From Boswellia sacra (taxonomy: Eukaryota; Streptophyta; Magnoliopsida; Sapindales; Burseraceae), in the NCBI GenBank assembly GCA_013180625.2, contig SNVD02011157.1:1-64000 (forward strand): DNA of 64,000 nt, in the 5' to 3' direction. A program made the translations under genes and the position numbers. Below, piece by piece: positions 48,835-60,985 of the stretch; positions within the stretch are counted from its first letter, which is position 1; every line of letters begins with the position of its first letter. The notes beneath the pieces were generated by a model that saw only the letters and a list, made by a program, of their open reading frames with translations, searched no databases and was not told where the DNA came from.

Positions 48835-49727
48835 ATGTTAGCGGTGGTAACTTTTCAATGGTTTCAATCTTAGCATGATCAACTTCGATACCTAAAGCAG
48901 AAATCCTATGTCCTAAAACAATCCCTTCTGTAACCATGAAATGGCACTTCTCCCAGTTGAGCACTAAGTTAGTTTCTTCACATCTTATGAGAGCTAACCT
49001 TAAATTTTACAGGCGTTGATTAAAAGTTTTACCAAAAACAGAGAAATCATCCATGGAAATCTCAAATGCTTCTTTCTACCATGTCAGAGAAAATAGCCAT
49101 CATACACCTTTGAAATGTTGCTGGGGCATTGTAGAGCCCAACAGACATCCTCTTAAAGGCAAAAGTTCTGTAGGGACAGGTAAATGTTGTCTTCTCTTGA
49201 TCTTCTGGAGCAATAGCAATTTGATTATAGCCAGAATACCCATCCAAAAAGCAATAATACTCATGTCTAGCCAAACGGTCCAATATTTGATCAATGAAAG
49301 GGAAAGGGAAATGGTCTTTCCTAGTGGCTTTGTTCAACTTCCTATAGTCAATGCAAATACGCCACCCAGTGACAGTCCTAGTAGGAATCAACTCATTGTT
49401 CTCATTTTTCACAACTGTCATTCCTCCTTTCTTTGGTACCATTTGAACTAGACTTACCCAGGAGCTATCAGAAATTAGGTAAATCACTCCTGCACCGAGC
49501 CATTTAAGAACCTCAGCTCGAACTACCTCTTTCATGCTTGGATTCAATCTCCTTTGTGCATCTACGATTGGTTTGCTACCGTCTTCTAATAAGATTCTAT
49601 GCATGCACACGGAAGGGCTAATCCCTGTAATATCAGATAATGTCCACCCTATGGCTGTTTTATGCTCCCTCAACAATCTCAACAACTTCTCTTCCTCCAC
49701 ACCAAACAACTTAGATGAGATAATCAC
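48835..49727 (-). pseudogene. Athila-like Ty3 reverse transcriptase, truncated
   Basis: Minus strand. Shows GWTLSDITGISPSVCMHRIL, RRLNPSMKEVVRAEVLKWL, ICIDYRKLNKATRKDHFPFP, FLDGYSGYNQIAIAPEDQEK and, past a stop near 49062, MDDFSVFGKTF with the paired aspartates of the RT active site. LGHRISALGIEVDHAKIET follows to the cut at about 48840. The wording is that of the Athila branch of plant Ty3 elements. RNase H and integrase are absent, and the element ends abruptly at the LARD-like LTR. Confidence 0.88.
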
Positions 49728-49747
49728 TGGAAGTGTAAATGACTCCC

Positions 49748-50470
49748 CTAAATATGCATATCAAAGGTGACTAGGTAATTGTTTAAGCTTAGGAGCTGGA
49801 GGTTTTTCAATGGATGGTAATGGCGTGTAAGTCCCTGACCTAAAGGTTTATAATATTTTCTATTGTTGGACCCAAAAGATTCTATCCAATTCACATATTC
49901 CCTCACCTCACAATCATCAAAATCATCACAAAATTGAGAGTATACCAAGCTAATTTCCAAAGCATCCGAAGGTAAATTTTCATGCTTTAATACCATGTTA
50001 TCTATATCATTAATGCGAAAACAATCCTCATTTTCATCTGGATATTTCATGGCATTAAAAACATTAAAGATTACCTCTTCTTCTTGAACGCACAACCTTA
50101 ATTCACCCTTTTGGACATCAATTAAAGCTCTCCCAGTTGCCAAGAATGGTTTCCCAAGTATGATAGGAATCTCCTTATCCTCTTCCATATCAAGAACAAT
50201 GAAATCAGCTGCGAAGATAAATTTATCCACTTTGACTAGAACATCTTCAATAACTCCTCGTGAGTGTTCGATGGAACGGTCAGCCAATTGTAATGAAACT
50301 ATGGTAGGCTTTGCTTCACCTAATCCAAGCTTCCTGAAAATAGACAAAGGCATTAAATTGATACTTGCACCTAAATCACACAAAGATTTTTCAAATGTAG
50401 AGTTACCAATAGAACAAGGAATAGAAAAACTCCATGGATCTTTTAATTTTTGGAGTAATTTCCTTTGCAA
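49748..50470 (-). pseudogene. Athila-like Ty3 aspartic protease region
   Basis: Minus strand. FSIPCSIGNSTFEKSLCDLG followed by ASINLMPLSIFRKLGLG carries the DLGA active-site form typical of Athila-type proteases. IPIILGKPFLATGRALIDV is the second conserved motif. A stop separates it from RT at about 49748. Confidence 0.85.
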
Positions 50471-52240
50471 GATTGCATTGTATTCTTCAATAAGACTGTC
50501 TCATAGTCTTCCAATTTCCTCTTCTTTGACAGTATGTCCTTCATGAATTTGACATAGCTCGGCATTTGTTCCAAGGCTTTAGCAAAAGGAATGTTGATGT
50601 GCAACTTCTTGAAAATTTCCAAAAACTTGAAAAATTGTTTGTCTCGCTTGCTCTTTTGGAGACGTTGAGGAAATAGAATTCTAGGTGCTGGCTCTTTAGT
50701 GATTGTTGTCTGAGCTTTAGGTATGTCCTCCACCTTTTTTGATGGAGGTGCAGTGGTTGCAACTAGATCATCTTCCTTGACCTCTATTGGCTCCTCAGTT
50801 CTCACTGGTATTTCTAACTCTTTTCTACTTCTCAAGGTGTTAGCCTTGCAATGTTCTTTAGGATTCACCTCAGTTAAACTAGGAAAATTACCTTGTTGTC
50901 GACCTGATAAAGAATTAGCAATCTGAATCACTTGAACTTCCAGATTCCTGATTTGTGCAGGTTGATTTTGGAAGTTGGTTTTGGTCTCATCCATGAACTG
51001 ATTGGTCTTACTTGCCATCTGGTTAAGATTATCTGTTAACTGACTAGTCGTATTTGCTAGTTAAGTCATTGCCTCTTCAAGAACATATTTCTTTTCTAGC
51101 GGTGGTTGTGCTTATAGGGTTTCAACATATTTTGGCTGTTCCATGAGAAATTAGGATGATTTCGCCAACCAGGACTGTAAGTGTTGCTATAAGGGTTGTT
51201 TCTTGGGCTGTTGTAATCTACAAAGTTTACTTATTCTTCCTGCCCAGAAAATGGATTCCCTTCATCGCAATTATCACTTAAATGGTTTCCTTGATAGAAT
51301 CCACATACTACAGATGGAGTGTTGATCACATTAATTGTCACAATGCCATATTGTAGACGTTCGTTAAGTGCAGTGATTTGGACTGTCAAGGCAGAAATAG
51401 GATGAACCTTATACACTCCAGCTACTTTCTTTTGCAATACTCTTTTATTGGACCATTGAAAATTATTTAAGGACATCTCATCTAGTAATATGTAGGCTGC
51501 ATTCTGTGTCTTTTTCATAAATGCTCCACCAGTTGCTGCATCAAGCAAGATTCTCGCAAAACCATTCAATCCATTATAAAAATTTTGTACCTACATGCAC
51601 TTGGGCATGCCATGCCGAGGGCATTTGTTAAGCAACTACTTATACCGATCCCATGCATCCTGAAATGTCCCTCCCTTGGACTGAGCAAAATTTGAAATCT
51701 CAATCCGCATCTTTACTGTCTTGGAAGGTGGGAAGAACTTCCCAAGAAATTTCTGGGTTAACTCATCCCAAGTCGTTATGGAACCAGAAAGCAAGGAATT
51801 CAACCAACTTTTTGCTTCATCCCTCAAAGAAAATGGGAACAGCCTCAGGCGAATTGCATCATCTAAAACACCGTTACATTTAGCAGTTTCACAGATTTCT
51901 AGAAAATTGCCTATGTGATTATTAGGATCTTCATGCTATAGGCCACTGAATGGTGAAGATTAGATCATCTGCATGGTTACTAGTGTGAATTCAAAATTGA
52001 CCTGAATTGCTAGTTTCTTGATAGCTTGATGAACACCTGTTGCTGTTGGAAGAGCATAATCCATAAGTGTACAGTTGTCTTCACCTACTCTTTCTACATT
52101 TGGTTGAGTTCTTGCTGCTCCTATAATTCCTGGAATTTATGTCGCCAAGGTGTCTCGTTGTCTGGTAGCCTCTCTTTTCTCCTTTCTATTTCTTCAACAA
52201 GTGCACTTTATTTCAAGATCAAACTGGAGTAGGTTCTCAC
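50443..52240 (-). pseudogene. Athila-like Ty3 gag
   Basis: Minus strand, several frames. 51827-51636 carries AKSWLNSLLSGSITTWDELT and QKFLGKFFPPSKTVKMR, the Retrotrans_gag capsid region. 51569-51231 shows NGFARILLDAATGGAFM and a degraded Cys-His region. 51018-50443 is the Gln/Lys-rich tail that leads into protease. The N-terminal part (52200-51900) is recognisable only in pieces (EEIERRKERLPDNETPWRHK). Many frameshifts. No LTR or primer site was found to the right. Confidence 0.78.
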
Positions 52241-52548
52241 TTCCAAATTTTTGTATACACCTGAAAATAGTACACAACAAATCAACACCATGAAATATTT
52301 TTTTTTAAGAATTTTATATACTAGTAAGATACTAACTATAAAGGGTAAAAAGAGCAAAACAAAAATTGAAAATAAAAAGTTTAACACTCTTTTTAGGGAT
52401 GAAATGGTCAAATTACAAACTATAGGGACTAAAAAGAAATTAAAAGTAATATATAGATAGCTATATATGGCGAAGACTTCCACGCCCGCGTGAAGTCTCT
52501 GTCCGACCTACACAAAGATTTGGAAGTAAACAACTATTAACAATAATT
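52241..52548. other. Unassigned DNA between the Ty3 gag and the CACTA end
   Basis: AT-rich, with a short GC block near 52470-52520. No feature seen. Confidence 0.4.
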
Positions 52549-54716
52549 CACTACAACAGGAAAGACTATTTATGACGGGCCAAAACCGTCGTAAATAGTC
52601 TTTTACGGCGGTTATGCGGCGGTTCTCAACCGACGCAAAAACAACCACAATAAAAGCTTTTACGGCGGTTTTGGCCCGCCGTAAATAGTCTTATACGGCA
52701 GTTTGGTTGTTCAACGTAAAACCAAACGAGGAAGCAGGATCGACAATGATCACACCTTTTTACGGCGGTTTTGTGTCCGTCATAAAAAGTTAGTATTTAC
52801 GACGAACAAAAACAGCCGTAAAAAGTCACAAAACCGCCGTAAAAAAGCTTTTTTGCGTCGACCAAAAAACCACCGTAAAAAGTCACAAAACCGCCATAAA
52901 AAGGTTTTATACAGTTTTTGTACAACTGTCATGGTTATGGTTGATGAGGGACCGCCATAAATAGTTAAGAAAATTTTTGTTGCGTCGACTAGGAAACCGT
53001 TGTAAATAGTTAAAAAAAAATTTTCAAAATTTCGCTGCTTGTGACATTATATGTTTATTTGCTATTTACAAAATAATTAACATGTCTCAGAAGAATGTTT
53101 TGATATAATTTTGTAATCATTCATTCAATGAATATAATGAAATCAAATCAAATACAAAATAGGATGAACCTTGTACAATTGAGTTTAGCTAAATTTTGCA
53201 AATAATTCCCATAAGAGTTTCAAATAATGCATTATGATAACCAGAGCAATTAATGCATGTTGAGTTCATTGAGTTCTATTTTCTTGTTTTTGAACATCTT
53301 CAAAATGCATGGCATCATCATCTGGAAGTTTGGGTCTAGGAGTTGTACAGTTTCTCTCTGGTATTCTGAAGCTTCCTTTTGTTTAACATACCATCTGTTC
53401 TTTCAGTTCTTTCCTTAAATTTTTGGATTCCTTTCGACTTGTGGAGTGTTGAAGAAAGTTGTTGATGCTTTCCGAAGATGAAAAATGACCAAATCAAATG
53501 TCCAGTATTTTGGAAGATACTCTGTAAATAATTATTGTATCACTAATGTCGACTATTAGGTATTTAGGAAGATTGTATCCTAAAATATTCCTCTGCTATA
53601 TATTTTATCTTGTAGCAGAAATTCATACATGGAGGAAAGATTAGAAAACATACTTTTTGGTCTTGGAGTATTTTAGCATTTCAAGGGACTAGAGAATGTA
53701 TAAATTTTCTCAATCATTATATCTTGTTAATGCAGGCTTACCGTCATGAATTGTTAGAGGCCTATGAATGCTACATGAAATATAAGAGAACTGGAAAAGA
53801 TCTTGAGCTTACTCAGGTAATATTTTACTCAATTGGGAAGGGGTTTTTAGCTGGACATTTTATTTGGGCTACCTTGGAATAGGGACTTGGGTTTTTGAAT
53901 TTATTGTGATGCAAAATCTTTTTGGTAGGTTTTGTTTCCCTTGAGGCCTATCTGTATGTGGAAAAAAGTTACACTCCTTTTATTCTATTAATACAGATAA
54001 TTTTTGTTTATGCATATACATACAAGCAAGTGTTGCTTTTTGGCATTGGCTTGTTAGTGTTAGAAATTCTCTGTGCCAATGCTATGGGCCTATGGCTACG
54101 AAACTCTTTGTCATCCTTGCGGACTTCAATTCCAAGTTCTTTTGTAGGAAAATTTAATCTTTCAATCTCCTCCTTTTTTTTGTGCTCATCCTTAGTATTG
54201 GAAATTTCCCAACTTTATTGATGACGCTGCCTCGATATTGAGTTTAACATTGGGAACTTAGGAGTTTGATATGATTTTACCGACTTGGCGCTTACTCTTT
54301 AGCTTTTTTCCAGTATGCTAAATATTTCAATACCTATTTCCAGTATGCCTCGATACTGAGTTTATCATTGGGAACTTAGGAGTTTTATGAGAAATTTGTT
54401 TAATGTGACAAATGATACAAATTATGAATTTCTTAAATTTTTTAAAATACCTTATTATATATATATATATATATATATATTAATTTTTTTTAAATACTTG
54501 GCGGCTAAAAACTGTCAAGTATTTTTTTCTAATTTTTAAAACTATTATACTTGGCGGCCAAAAACCGTCAAGTATAGTCATGTGCATATTTGGTAGGTTG
54601 ACCGACTGTCAAATTGACTATATTTGGCGGTGCCATTGGTGGCGCTTTCAAAACCGCCAAATATATACTTATTTGGCGGCCAAAAACCGTCAAATATGAG
54701 TATTTTTCTTGTAGTG
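52549..54716. mobile_element. CACTA-type ends around a TOR exon (one element or two merged)
   Basis: The left end reads CACTACAACAGGAAAGAC with dense TTTACGGCGGTTTTG and AAACCGCCGTAAA repeats to about 53010. The right end, read in reverse from 54716, reads CACTACAAGAAAAATACTC with TTTGGCGGCC and AAAAACCGTCAAG repeats from about 54500. The repeats are similar in plan but differ in sequence, and the flanking triplets differ (ATT and CAC). So this is either one diverged element without a clean duplication, or the outer ends of two. A TA microsatellite lies at about 54454-54480. No transposase seen. Confidence 0.55.
53736..53816 (+). pseudogene. Single exon of TOR kinase (around the FRB domain start)
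   Basis: An 81-base open block bounded by TTAATGCAG and CAG|GTAATA reads AYRHELLEAYECYMKYKRTG then KDLELTQ. This is the segment of plant TOR just before the AWDLYYHVF core of the FKBP12-rapamycin-binding domain. The frame is whole within the exon. Intron sequence on both sides shows genomic capture. No other TOR exon was recognised nearby. Confidence 0.75.
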
Positions 54717-54881
54717 CACAGTCCAATTCTAGACCTATTTAACCCATATAAAAATAATAAAAAAAACCAACATATTAATTCATTAGTTTAACATAAATCT
54801 GGTTTATAAAGCATCCAATCAATATCATAATTTTAAAGAAGGAAAACACTTAATTAGTATAGAAGGAATATAATAACTAAC

Positions 54882-56103
54882 CTGCTTTTAGTGTTTGGGC
54901 AATAGCATCCTTTTTTGTATCAATAAGAAATTTGTGATTATCTACCGTAACTTCTATTGAATCACAATCTGACACTATATATCTACAAATATAAAATAAA
55001 TCAGTAAAAGAGGCATACCTAGAGAAAGTATATGATTGATATATGTATCCATCGTGATATATAATTTAGGATTTAAAAAATTGATGGTACCCGTGAAGAT
55101 TCCATTCTCCTCTAATGGTTTGATTCAAGAGTTTAGTATCATTAACACAAGTGGTATGCCATTGACACGATTATAGGAGTATATAACACTGCTCACATCT
55201 CCTTCTTTAACGCACATTTCAAACGGATGAAGAAATGTCTCAATCATATCTCGCTCCGTCGCCCTCGCATCAAAATAGTAACGATCAATGCCCTTCCAAT
55301 TGTCAACATCGTAGACAGCATAATGCTTGCAACATGAAGAAACCTTGAGAGGCCTAGAGTTCAAATCTTTAGGATTTTCATATCCCTTAACATCTTGTAA
55401 GCCTCTAACATAGTTTGCAGCATATTTTCTGACAACAAAAGGTCTTCACCCAGTGTCTCTATTATTCTTCCCCATCTAGGATCTCTCATTACATTAATGG
55501 TTAGACTCCAAAATGTTAATCCAGCTCTCCCTAGATTGTACATGGCTCTCACTTCAGTTGAAACAGCCTACAAAAGCTCTATTGTTCAAGACCCATTAAA
55601 GTATAACAACAAACTCTTTTAATTAAGCACATTGTACATTGACTATGAAAGCTAGCAAGTTAGCTTGCATGCATGAAATTAAGTCTAATTACCTGGCCAA
55701 TCTTTCTCTACAATGACTCATTGAAGGAAGCTATTGTGAGAATAACTGTTAGAAAACTTGTTACCCCGGGTGCAACGTTGTCAAAAAATGCGTCAGGCTC
55801 AGTTTTGGACATGCCATGTAGTGCCTCAGACCACCACTCATACTGGGGTAGCCCCAACCTAGGTACGCCATAAGCAAGATCTCCTAGCTGTTGCACCTTT
55901 TCAGCAAGTGTCATCCGATCCACCAATCTTCACTCTAACACTGTAGGGAAGCATTGAATCGTAGAAGGTAAAGTTGGACATTTTCAATTTGAGCTCGGCA
56001 TACCTTGAAGGATCACATACATAGGTTAGTTATTTGCAGTAAGAGTAACAAGAAAAGCAATCCACGAGATACAAAGAAGAAAACTAAGAATAATCTTAGT
56101 CAT
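54882..56103 (-). pseudogene. GH3 beta-D-xylosidase remnant, N-terminal part
   Basis: Minus strand. The ATG at 56103 starts a secretion signal (IILSFLLCISWIAFLVTLTA) followed by a stop. Then come, in shifting frames, [54 protein letters not shown] (about 55925-55790), an exon with [18 protein letters not shown] (near 55480), one with [20 protein letters not shown] and [18 protein letters not shown] (near 55340-55140), and a last exon (54984-54882) with IVSDCDSIEVTVDNH, whose Asp in SDCDS is the GH3 nucleophile region, ending AAAGCAG|GTTAG. At least four frame breaks. The enzyme would act in the cell wall on xylan or arabinan side chains. The gene is cut off at a CACTA-type end about 165 bases further on. 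Confidence 0.88.
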
Positions 56104-57503
56104 GGCTTTGATTGAGAAATTATAAGAAAAACTAGTTGCTAGACAATGGTTTTTGCGTTGAAATTTTGCCTTTCTATATTAATTCATGTATAGCAACTGC
56201 ATTATCTTTTACTGATAAGTCACTCTTTAAATTAGAAGTAAACCATTCAATATTTTCATTGTTTGTAGTTTTTTACAACAAACACGTCTCTTAAATTCTC
56301 TCTCTAGCAAATTATTACCATAAGAATCATAATCCAGCTTTCATAATAAATTGGAAAATTACTTTATTGTTACTTACTACTCTAACCATTTTATTAATAC
56401 TTGTTTTCATAAAATTAACTAAGCATTTCATAATAATATTTTCCTCCTTTACATGTCTGGTGACTTTTTATTATTAGTCACTATGTTATTTAGCAAGGCA
56501 GTTTCCGACCTTTCTGAGTGTCATGGCAAGGCGTATGTATTCTGCTTTGAAATCCTCGAAAACAAGTCGTTTGCAGTCATACAATAGCAACAAAGTGCTA
56601 TAGCCTGGGCTAGAGCAAGGACAAGTATAGAGACGAAAGCATTTTTGATCAATTATTAAGTTCTGAATCTAGCAATGCCTTGTATCATGGTATCCTAAAA
56701 TTTTCTTGACAAAACGAAGTTTGTGTGTTAATCAACTATATCGCTTAGTTGGAAAAAGAGCACCTCAAATTTTCAAAAAAACAACCAGTTTTGATCATTT
56801 GTCGATGTGGAAACTGGTCAAAAAATAGTATTAGCTAACAACATTATTAGCTAATTAGCTTTTCAATACAATTCCTAAAATCCAATCTTTCCAAGTCATA
56901 AGCAAGGTCTCGATTCTTCCTTTTGGCTCATTTAAACTCACTTAGATATAACGTCATTGTTAAATTTTAATCAATTTCCTTCTTCATTTTTCATTGACTT
57001 GGAGAACATTTTAGTTACATTATAATATACGTGTTCCTGAATATAAATTAAGCTTTAAAATCATCTTACAGTACACATATTAAGACTAGTTTTAATGTAT
57101 CAAATTAATTTAATAAAATAAATATTAATATTATGAGTCGTCGAAGTCAATGCAATCAGTTGACTTGTAGAGTCCATAGACGGACCTGCATAAAGTCGTC
57201 TTTAAAATCAAGGAAATTTTCTGCTACGTCTTATATGCAGAAAAATGAGGTCCTGCTCTGGAAAAATGTGCAAAGGGTCAATAAGCATACTGTATGTACA
57301 GTAACAGAAGTACAATACAAATAGCACGTTATTGATAATATTTTCACGCACTCTCATCTTGTTACAATTTCTCTTTTGCATTATACGCCAATGAAACAAG
57401 TAATTAGTATTGTTCTTCTTTTCCTTGAGTTACTTACTATTAAGACAGCTCATCTATTATCACTGCAGGACAACTAATTCCTCCCTGTCCTTTGTTTGAT
57501 GTC
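56104..57503. other. Intergenic DNA
   Basis: Upstream flank of the xylosidase remnant and left flank of the Copia LTR. No gene recognised. Confidence 0.45.
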
Positions 57504-57757
57504 TGTTAGCTAATTCTGTTGGTTAATCTACTAATTAGCTATAATTAAGTGCCAAATATGTTAGTTAAGTTAGTTAGGGCTTAGACATACAATCTTCTGG
57601 AATTTGCCATGTGAAGTCACTCTATTGGCTAGCATATTTGTTGCCACCTGATTGTAACACTTGGCATGAGTGATGTATTACTCTCTCTGTAATATATACA
57701 ATGAAATATACCCAACTATCTTTTGAGCTATAGTTCAACTGCTTTCCCTAAAATTCA
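57504..57757 (+). repeat. 5' LTR of the Copia element
   Basis: Begins TGTTAGCTAATTCTG (an alternative start is 57500), ends CCCTAAAATTCA just before the primer site. Contains a TATA-like TAATATATACAATG (near 57692). The 3' LTR is outside the window, so exact limits are not verified. Confidence 0.7.
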
Positions 57758-57760
57758 AGT

Positions 57761-57772
57761 TGGTATCAGAGC
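57761..57772 (+). other. Primer-binding site of the Copia element
   Basis: TGGTATCAGAGC, tRNA-Met type, three bases after the LTR. Confidence 0.88.
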
Positions 57773-57839
57773 TGCCTCTTGGCAAATGCCATGTCCTCAA
57801 GATTCACTAGAAGAAAAAGAGCATACGGCAACAACCTTT

Positions 57840-58030
57840 CCGCAACATGCATTGATGCATGTTGCGAAAGGGTACATTCAGAACGTGCATTGACTGCACG
57901 TTGTGAAAAAGTATATTCAGCAACATGCATCTAATGCACGTTGCGAAACGGTACGTATAGCAACGTGCAACTCTTGCACGTTGCGAAAAGGGTGAAATTT
58001 CACAACGTGCAAGTTGTGCACGTTGGAAAA
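57840..58030 (+). repeat. Left subterminal palindromes of the 3.2-kb CACTA
   Basis: Five imperfect palindromes, such as CAACATGCATTGATGCATGT and CAACGTGCAACTCTTGCACG, spaced about 40-50 bases apart. Likely binding sites for the transposition proteins, by analogy with En/Spm. Confidence 0.75.
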
Positions 58031-58885
58031 TGTATTTATTTATAAATTAATTCTTTAAATTGTGATGAAATATATAAAATCTTAAAATAAAATATTTTAG
58101 AAATTAAATAAAAACAATTAATATTTATAAAAATAAAAAAGCCAAAATATATATGTATATTTAAAATATCTCACATGTCACATTTTTATTGGTTAATAAA
58201 ATTTTTAACATACACATATTTTACACCTTATAAAACCTATTTGCCATAAACCTAAAATTGCTTTAACCCTAAAATCATTCTCTCTTCTCTTCACCCTTTC
58301 ACGCCTCCGCCCTTTCACAACATGTAATGGTGAGGATACATCATCATCTGCTGCTGCATCATCGCCATCATCGCAGTCGGGTACTGCATCATCCCCATCC
58401 ATTGCTGCTACTGAAGGTGGTGAGAGAGGACCAACTGGTAAGCAGTCGGTGGACCCGTCGGTGCAGGTGGAGGTGTTCCTGTTGGTGGTGGTGGTTCTGT
58501 CGTCACCGCGTTGGCATTAGAGCCTCCGCCTCTGTTGGCTTTTGCTTACTGTTGCATTTTCCTCTGATCTGATTTTAATGTCAAAGAGAAAGGGTTTGAC
58601 AAGTGGGTCTCTGTGGAGGTTTTAAAGGGAGGCTGAGGCTAAGGTTGCAGCTTCTCTCTTCAGCTTGGAAGCAGCTGCTGCGTGCGGGATCTGGGTTGAA
58701 TTGAGTTGATTTCGGGTTTGTTTGGGGTTTAAGGCCTCAGTTTCAATGATCCTCTATCGTCCGTTACTATAGGGTCGTACTTACGTCAACGGCCCGATTC
58801 AATCGGAGGTCCAATGTATCTACCCTTTTTAATGGTATAACCTCAACTAAACTGATCCTCAAATCTTAAGCTTGTCATACACTTC

Positions 58886-60528
58886 TGCAGTGATACTGAA
58901 AAATCTCAAATTGCATATGTGACCTTCAAGGATTCACAAGGAGCACAGACAGCAATTCTTCTTTCAGTAATGTCACTTCTGCAGTACTTATATACATGAA
59001 TATCTAATTTGTCCTTTTTATTCCTTATGCAGATTGTATTTTCATAGCAGCATGTCACAAGCATGATAATACAACTTGCAGAAGTAGTTGATGACCATCT
59101 TCTGGTTGCCTTCTTGATTTGATAAATTCAACATTGCCGAAGTAACATAGAGTGCTTGTATTTGAACCATTTATGGTTCCAGGATCATGATGAACCATGC
59201 TGACCATATTTAATTAAAGTGGAAATCTTTCTGTTGGAAATAATGACTGACTTTTGCCTTTGTAAATATAAAAAAGGGGTGAAACTTTTATTATCAGTTT
59301 GATCAAAGTTTGTCCCAAATACAGTCTGGATATTTAGGATTTATTGCAAGATATATTCTGATCAATATGATTATTTGTAAAGACAAATGTATAGTAACTA
59401 GCATAAGAAAGTGATGCTAAACTGATTTTATAATAGAATTTGTCCCAGTTCTATCCTTGACTGTATATGTTGAATGACTGAAGATTTTACAGAAAGTTAG
59501 ATATTAAATATATGCATCTCAGTAATGCTACTTTTGGCAGCATTTTTAGAACAGATGAAGAATTTGGAACCAGGAGAAACTTTCTGTTGTTGGTTTAATT
59601 ATTTCACCAGGTTTATGCCTGAAATGCACCTGTCAAGGCCTAAGTCCATCTAATTTGGAAAAAGTGAATTGTTACCTAAGGTCATTTTTGCGTTAGAATA
59701 AGATCACCTAATTTTCATGTCATTTAGGAGCAAATTTTACTGAAATTTCATGTTATTTGAGGGAGCGACTATTGTTGATCTGTTTGTCAACATTACCATG
59801 GCTCCAGATCACCAACTTCCTCTAGCTGCTTTAGCATCCCATGTAAGAGTCTTCACCAGAACTTGGAATTATTGGTACATTAGAATATCACTAAAGTGAA
59901 TTTTTTGGTCCAATTCTCTACAAGCGACGGAAAGCAAAACTATGGGTGGTGAATCTGCTCTCCGGAAAGCAGAGGATGTGGTTAGCAGCATGCTTGCTAA
60001 GGGCTTTATACTAGGCAAAGATGCTGTCAATAAAGCTAAGACTTTTGATGATAAACACCAATTGACCTCAACAGCCTCAGCTAAAGTTGCTTCTTTTGAC
60101 AAAAAGATAGGCCTCAGTGAGAAAATCAGTGTTGGCACTACTGTTGTGAGTGACAAGGTCCAGGGAGTTGATCAGAAATTCCAAGTTTCAGAGAAAACCA
60201 AACTAGCAATTGCTGCTGCTGAGCAAAAGTCAACAATGCAGGAACTGCTATAATACAGAACTGGTATGTTTTCACTGGGGCTTCATGGGTTACAGCTGCT
60301 TTCAGTAAGGTCGCAAAGGCTGCTGGGGATGTTGGCCAGAAGGCAAAAGAGAAAGTAGGAATGGTTGAAGAGGAACAAAAAAGAAAAATGATTGATGACT
60401 TAGCTCAAATTCATTTATCCGAGTCCCCAAAATCGTCAGCACCACCGCCAAGTGACCAAAAGCCTTCCAAACCCGGACCTGAACCAAGTGACTACAAATA
60501 TATGATGTCCCAGAATTTAATTGTATAG
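58886..60528 (+). pseudogene. BPA1-like (binding partner of ACD11) gene fragment
   Basis: Parent: small RRM protein family known to bind the cell-death regulator ACD11. Exon blocks: 58886-58976 (SDTEKSQIAYVTFKDSQGAQ, the C-terminal half of the RRM), 59761-59839 (GATIVDLFVNITMAPDHQLP) and about 59935-60528 (GGESALRKAEDVVSSMLAKG, FILGKDAVNKAKTFDDKHQL, FDKKIGLSEKISVG, VDQKFQVSEKTK, then past a one-base break near 60237 FTGASWVTAAFSKVAKAAGD and KRKMIDDLAQIHLSESPKSS) ending at TAG 60526-60528. The tail is almost complete, with its amphipathic repeats. The first half of the RRM and the start are absent. Introns are retained. Confidence 0.88.
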
Positions 60529-60774
60529 TGCTTTTTATTTAGATATTTTAAGTTATTTAGGATTATTCTTTGTAAACAAGTACTTGTATTTTTTAAATTC
60601 TGTAATAATATTTTTGTTAATATGAATGCGTATTTTGATGATATATTTAATATTGAATTTTTGTGAATGTATTTATATAGTAACTGGTAAAATTATAAAT
60701 GATATAGGTACTACAAATTAAAAAAATATAAATATAAATATTTCTGAAAAAATTAGTAAATGGGTTATAATTTT

Positions 60775-60985
60775 CGGCAACGTGCATTGCATGTTGCCTT
60801 TTAAGATATAGCAACGTGCAATGCACGTTGCTAAAAGGTATTCTACAGCATGTAATATAGCCTTTCGCAACGTGCATTGCACGTTGGAAAAAGCAAGGGA
60901 CTTTCGGCAACAGTTAGAACAGCAATGTGTGCTCGCACGTTGCGAAAACCCTTTAGCAACGTGCAATGCACGTTGCCGTAGGGCA
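60775..60985 (+). repeat. Right subterminal palindromes of the 3.2-kb CACTA
   Basis: Five palindromic words such as CAACGTGCAATGCACGTTGC, mirroring the left set. Confidence 0.75.

Noticed and set aside
58205..58572. Asp-rich and His-rich ORFs on opposite strands
   Set aside because: Both come from a CATCATC-type low-complexity stretch; the plausible frame is a Ser-rich segment with no known parent.
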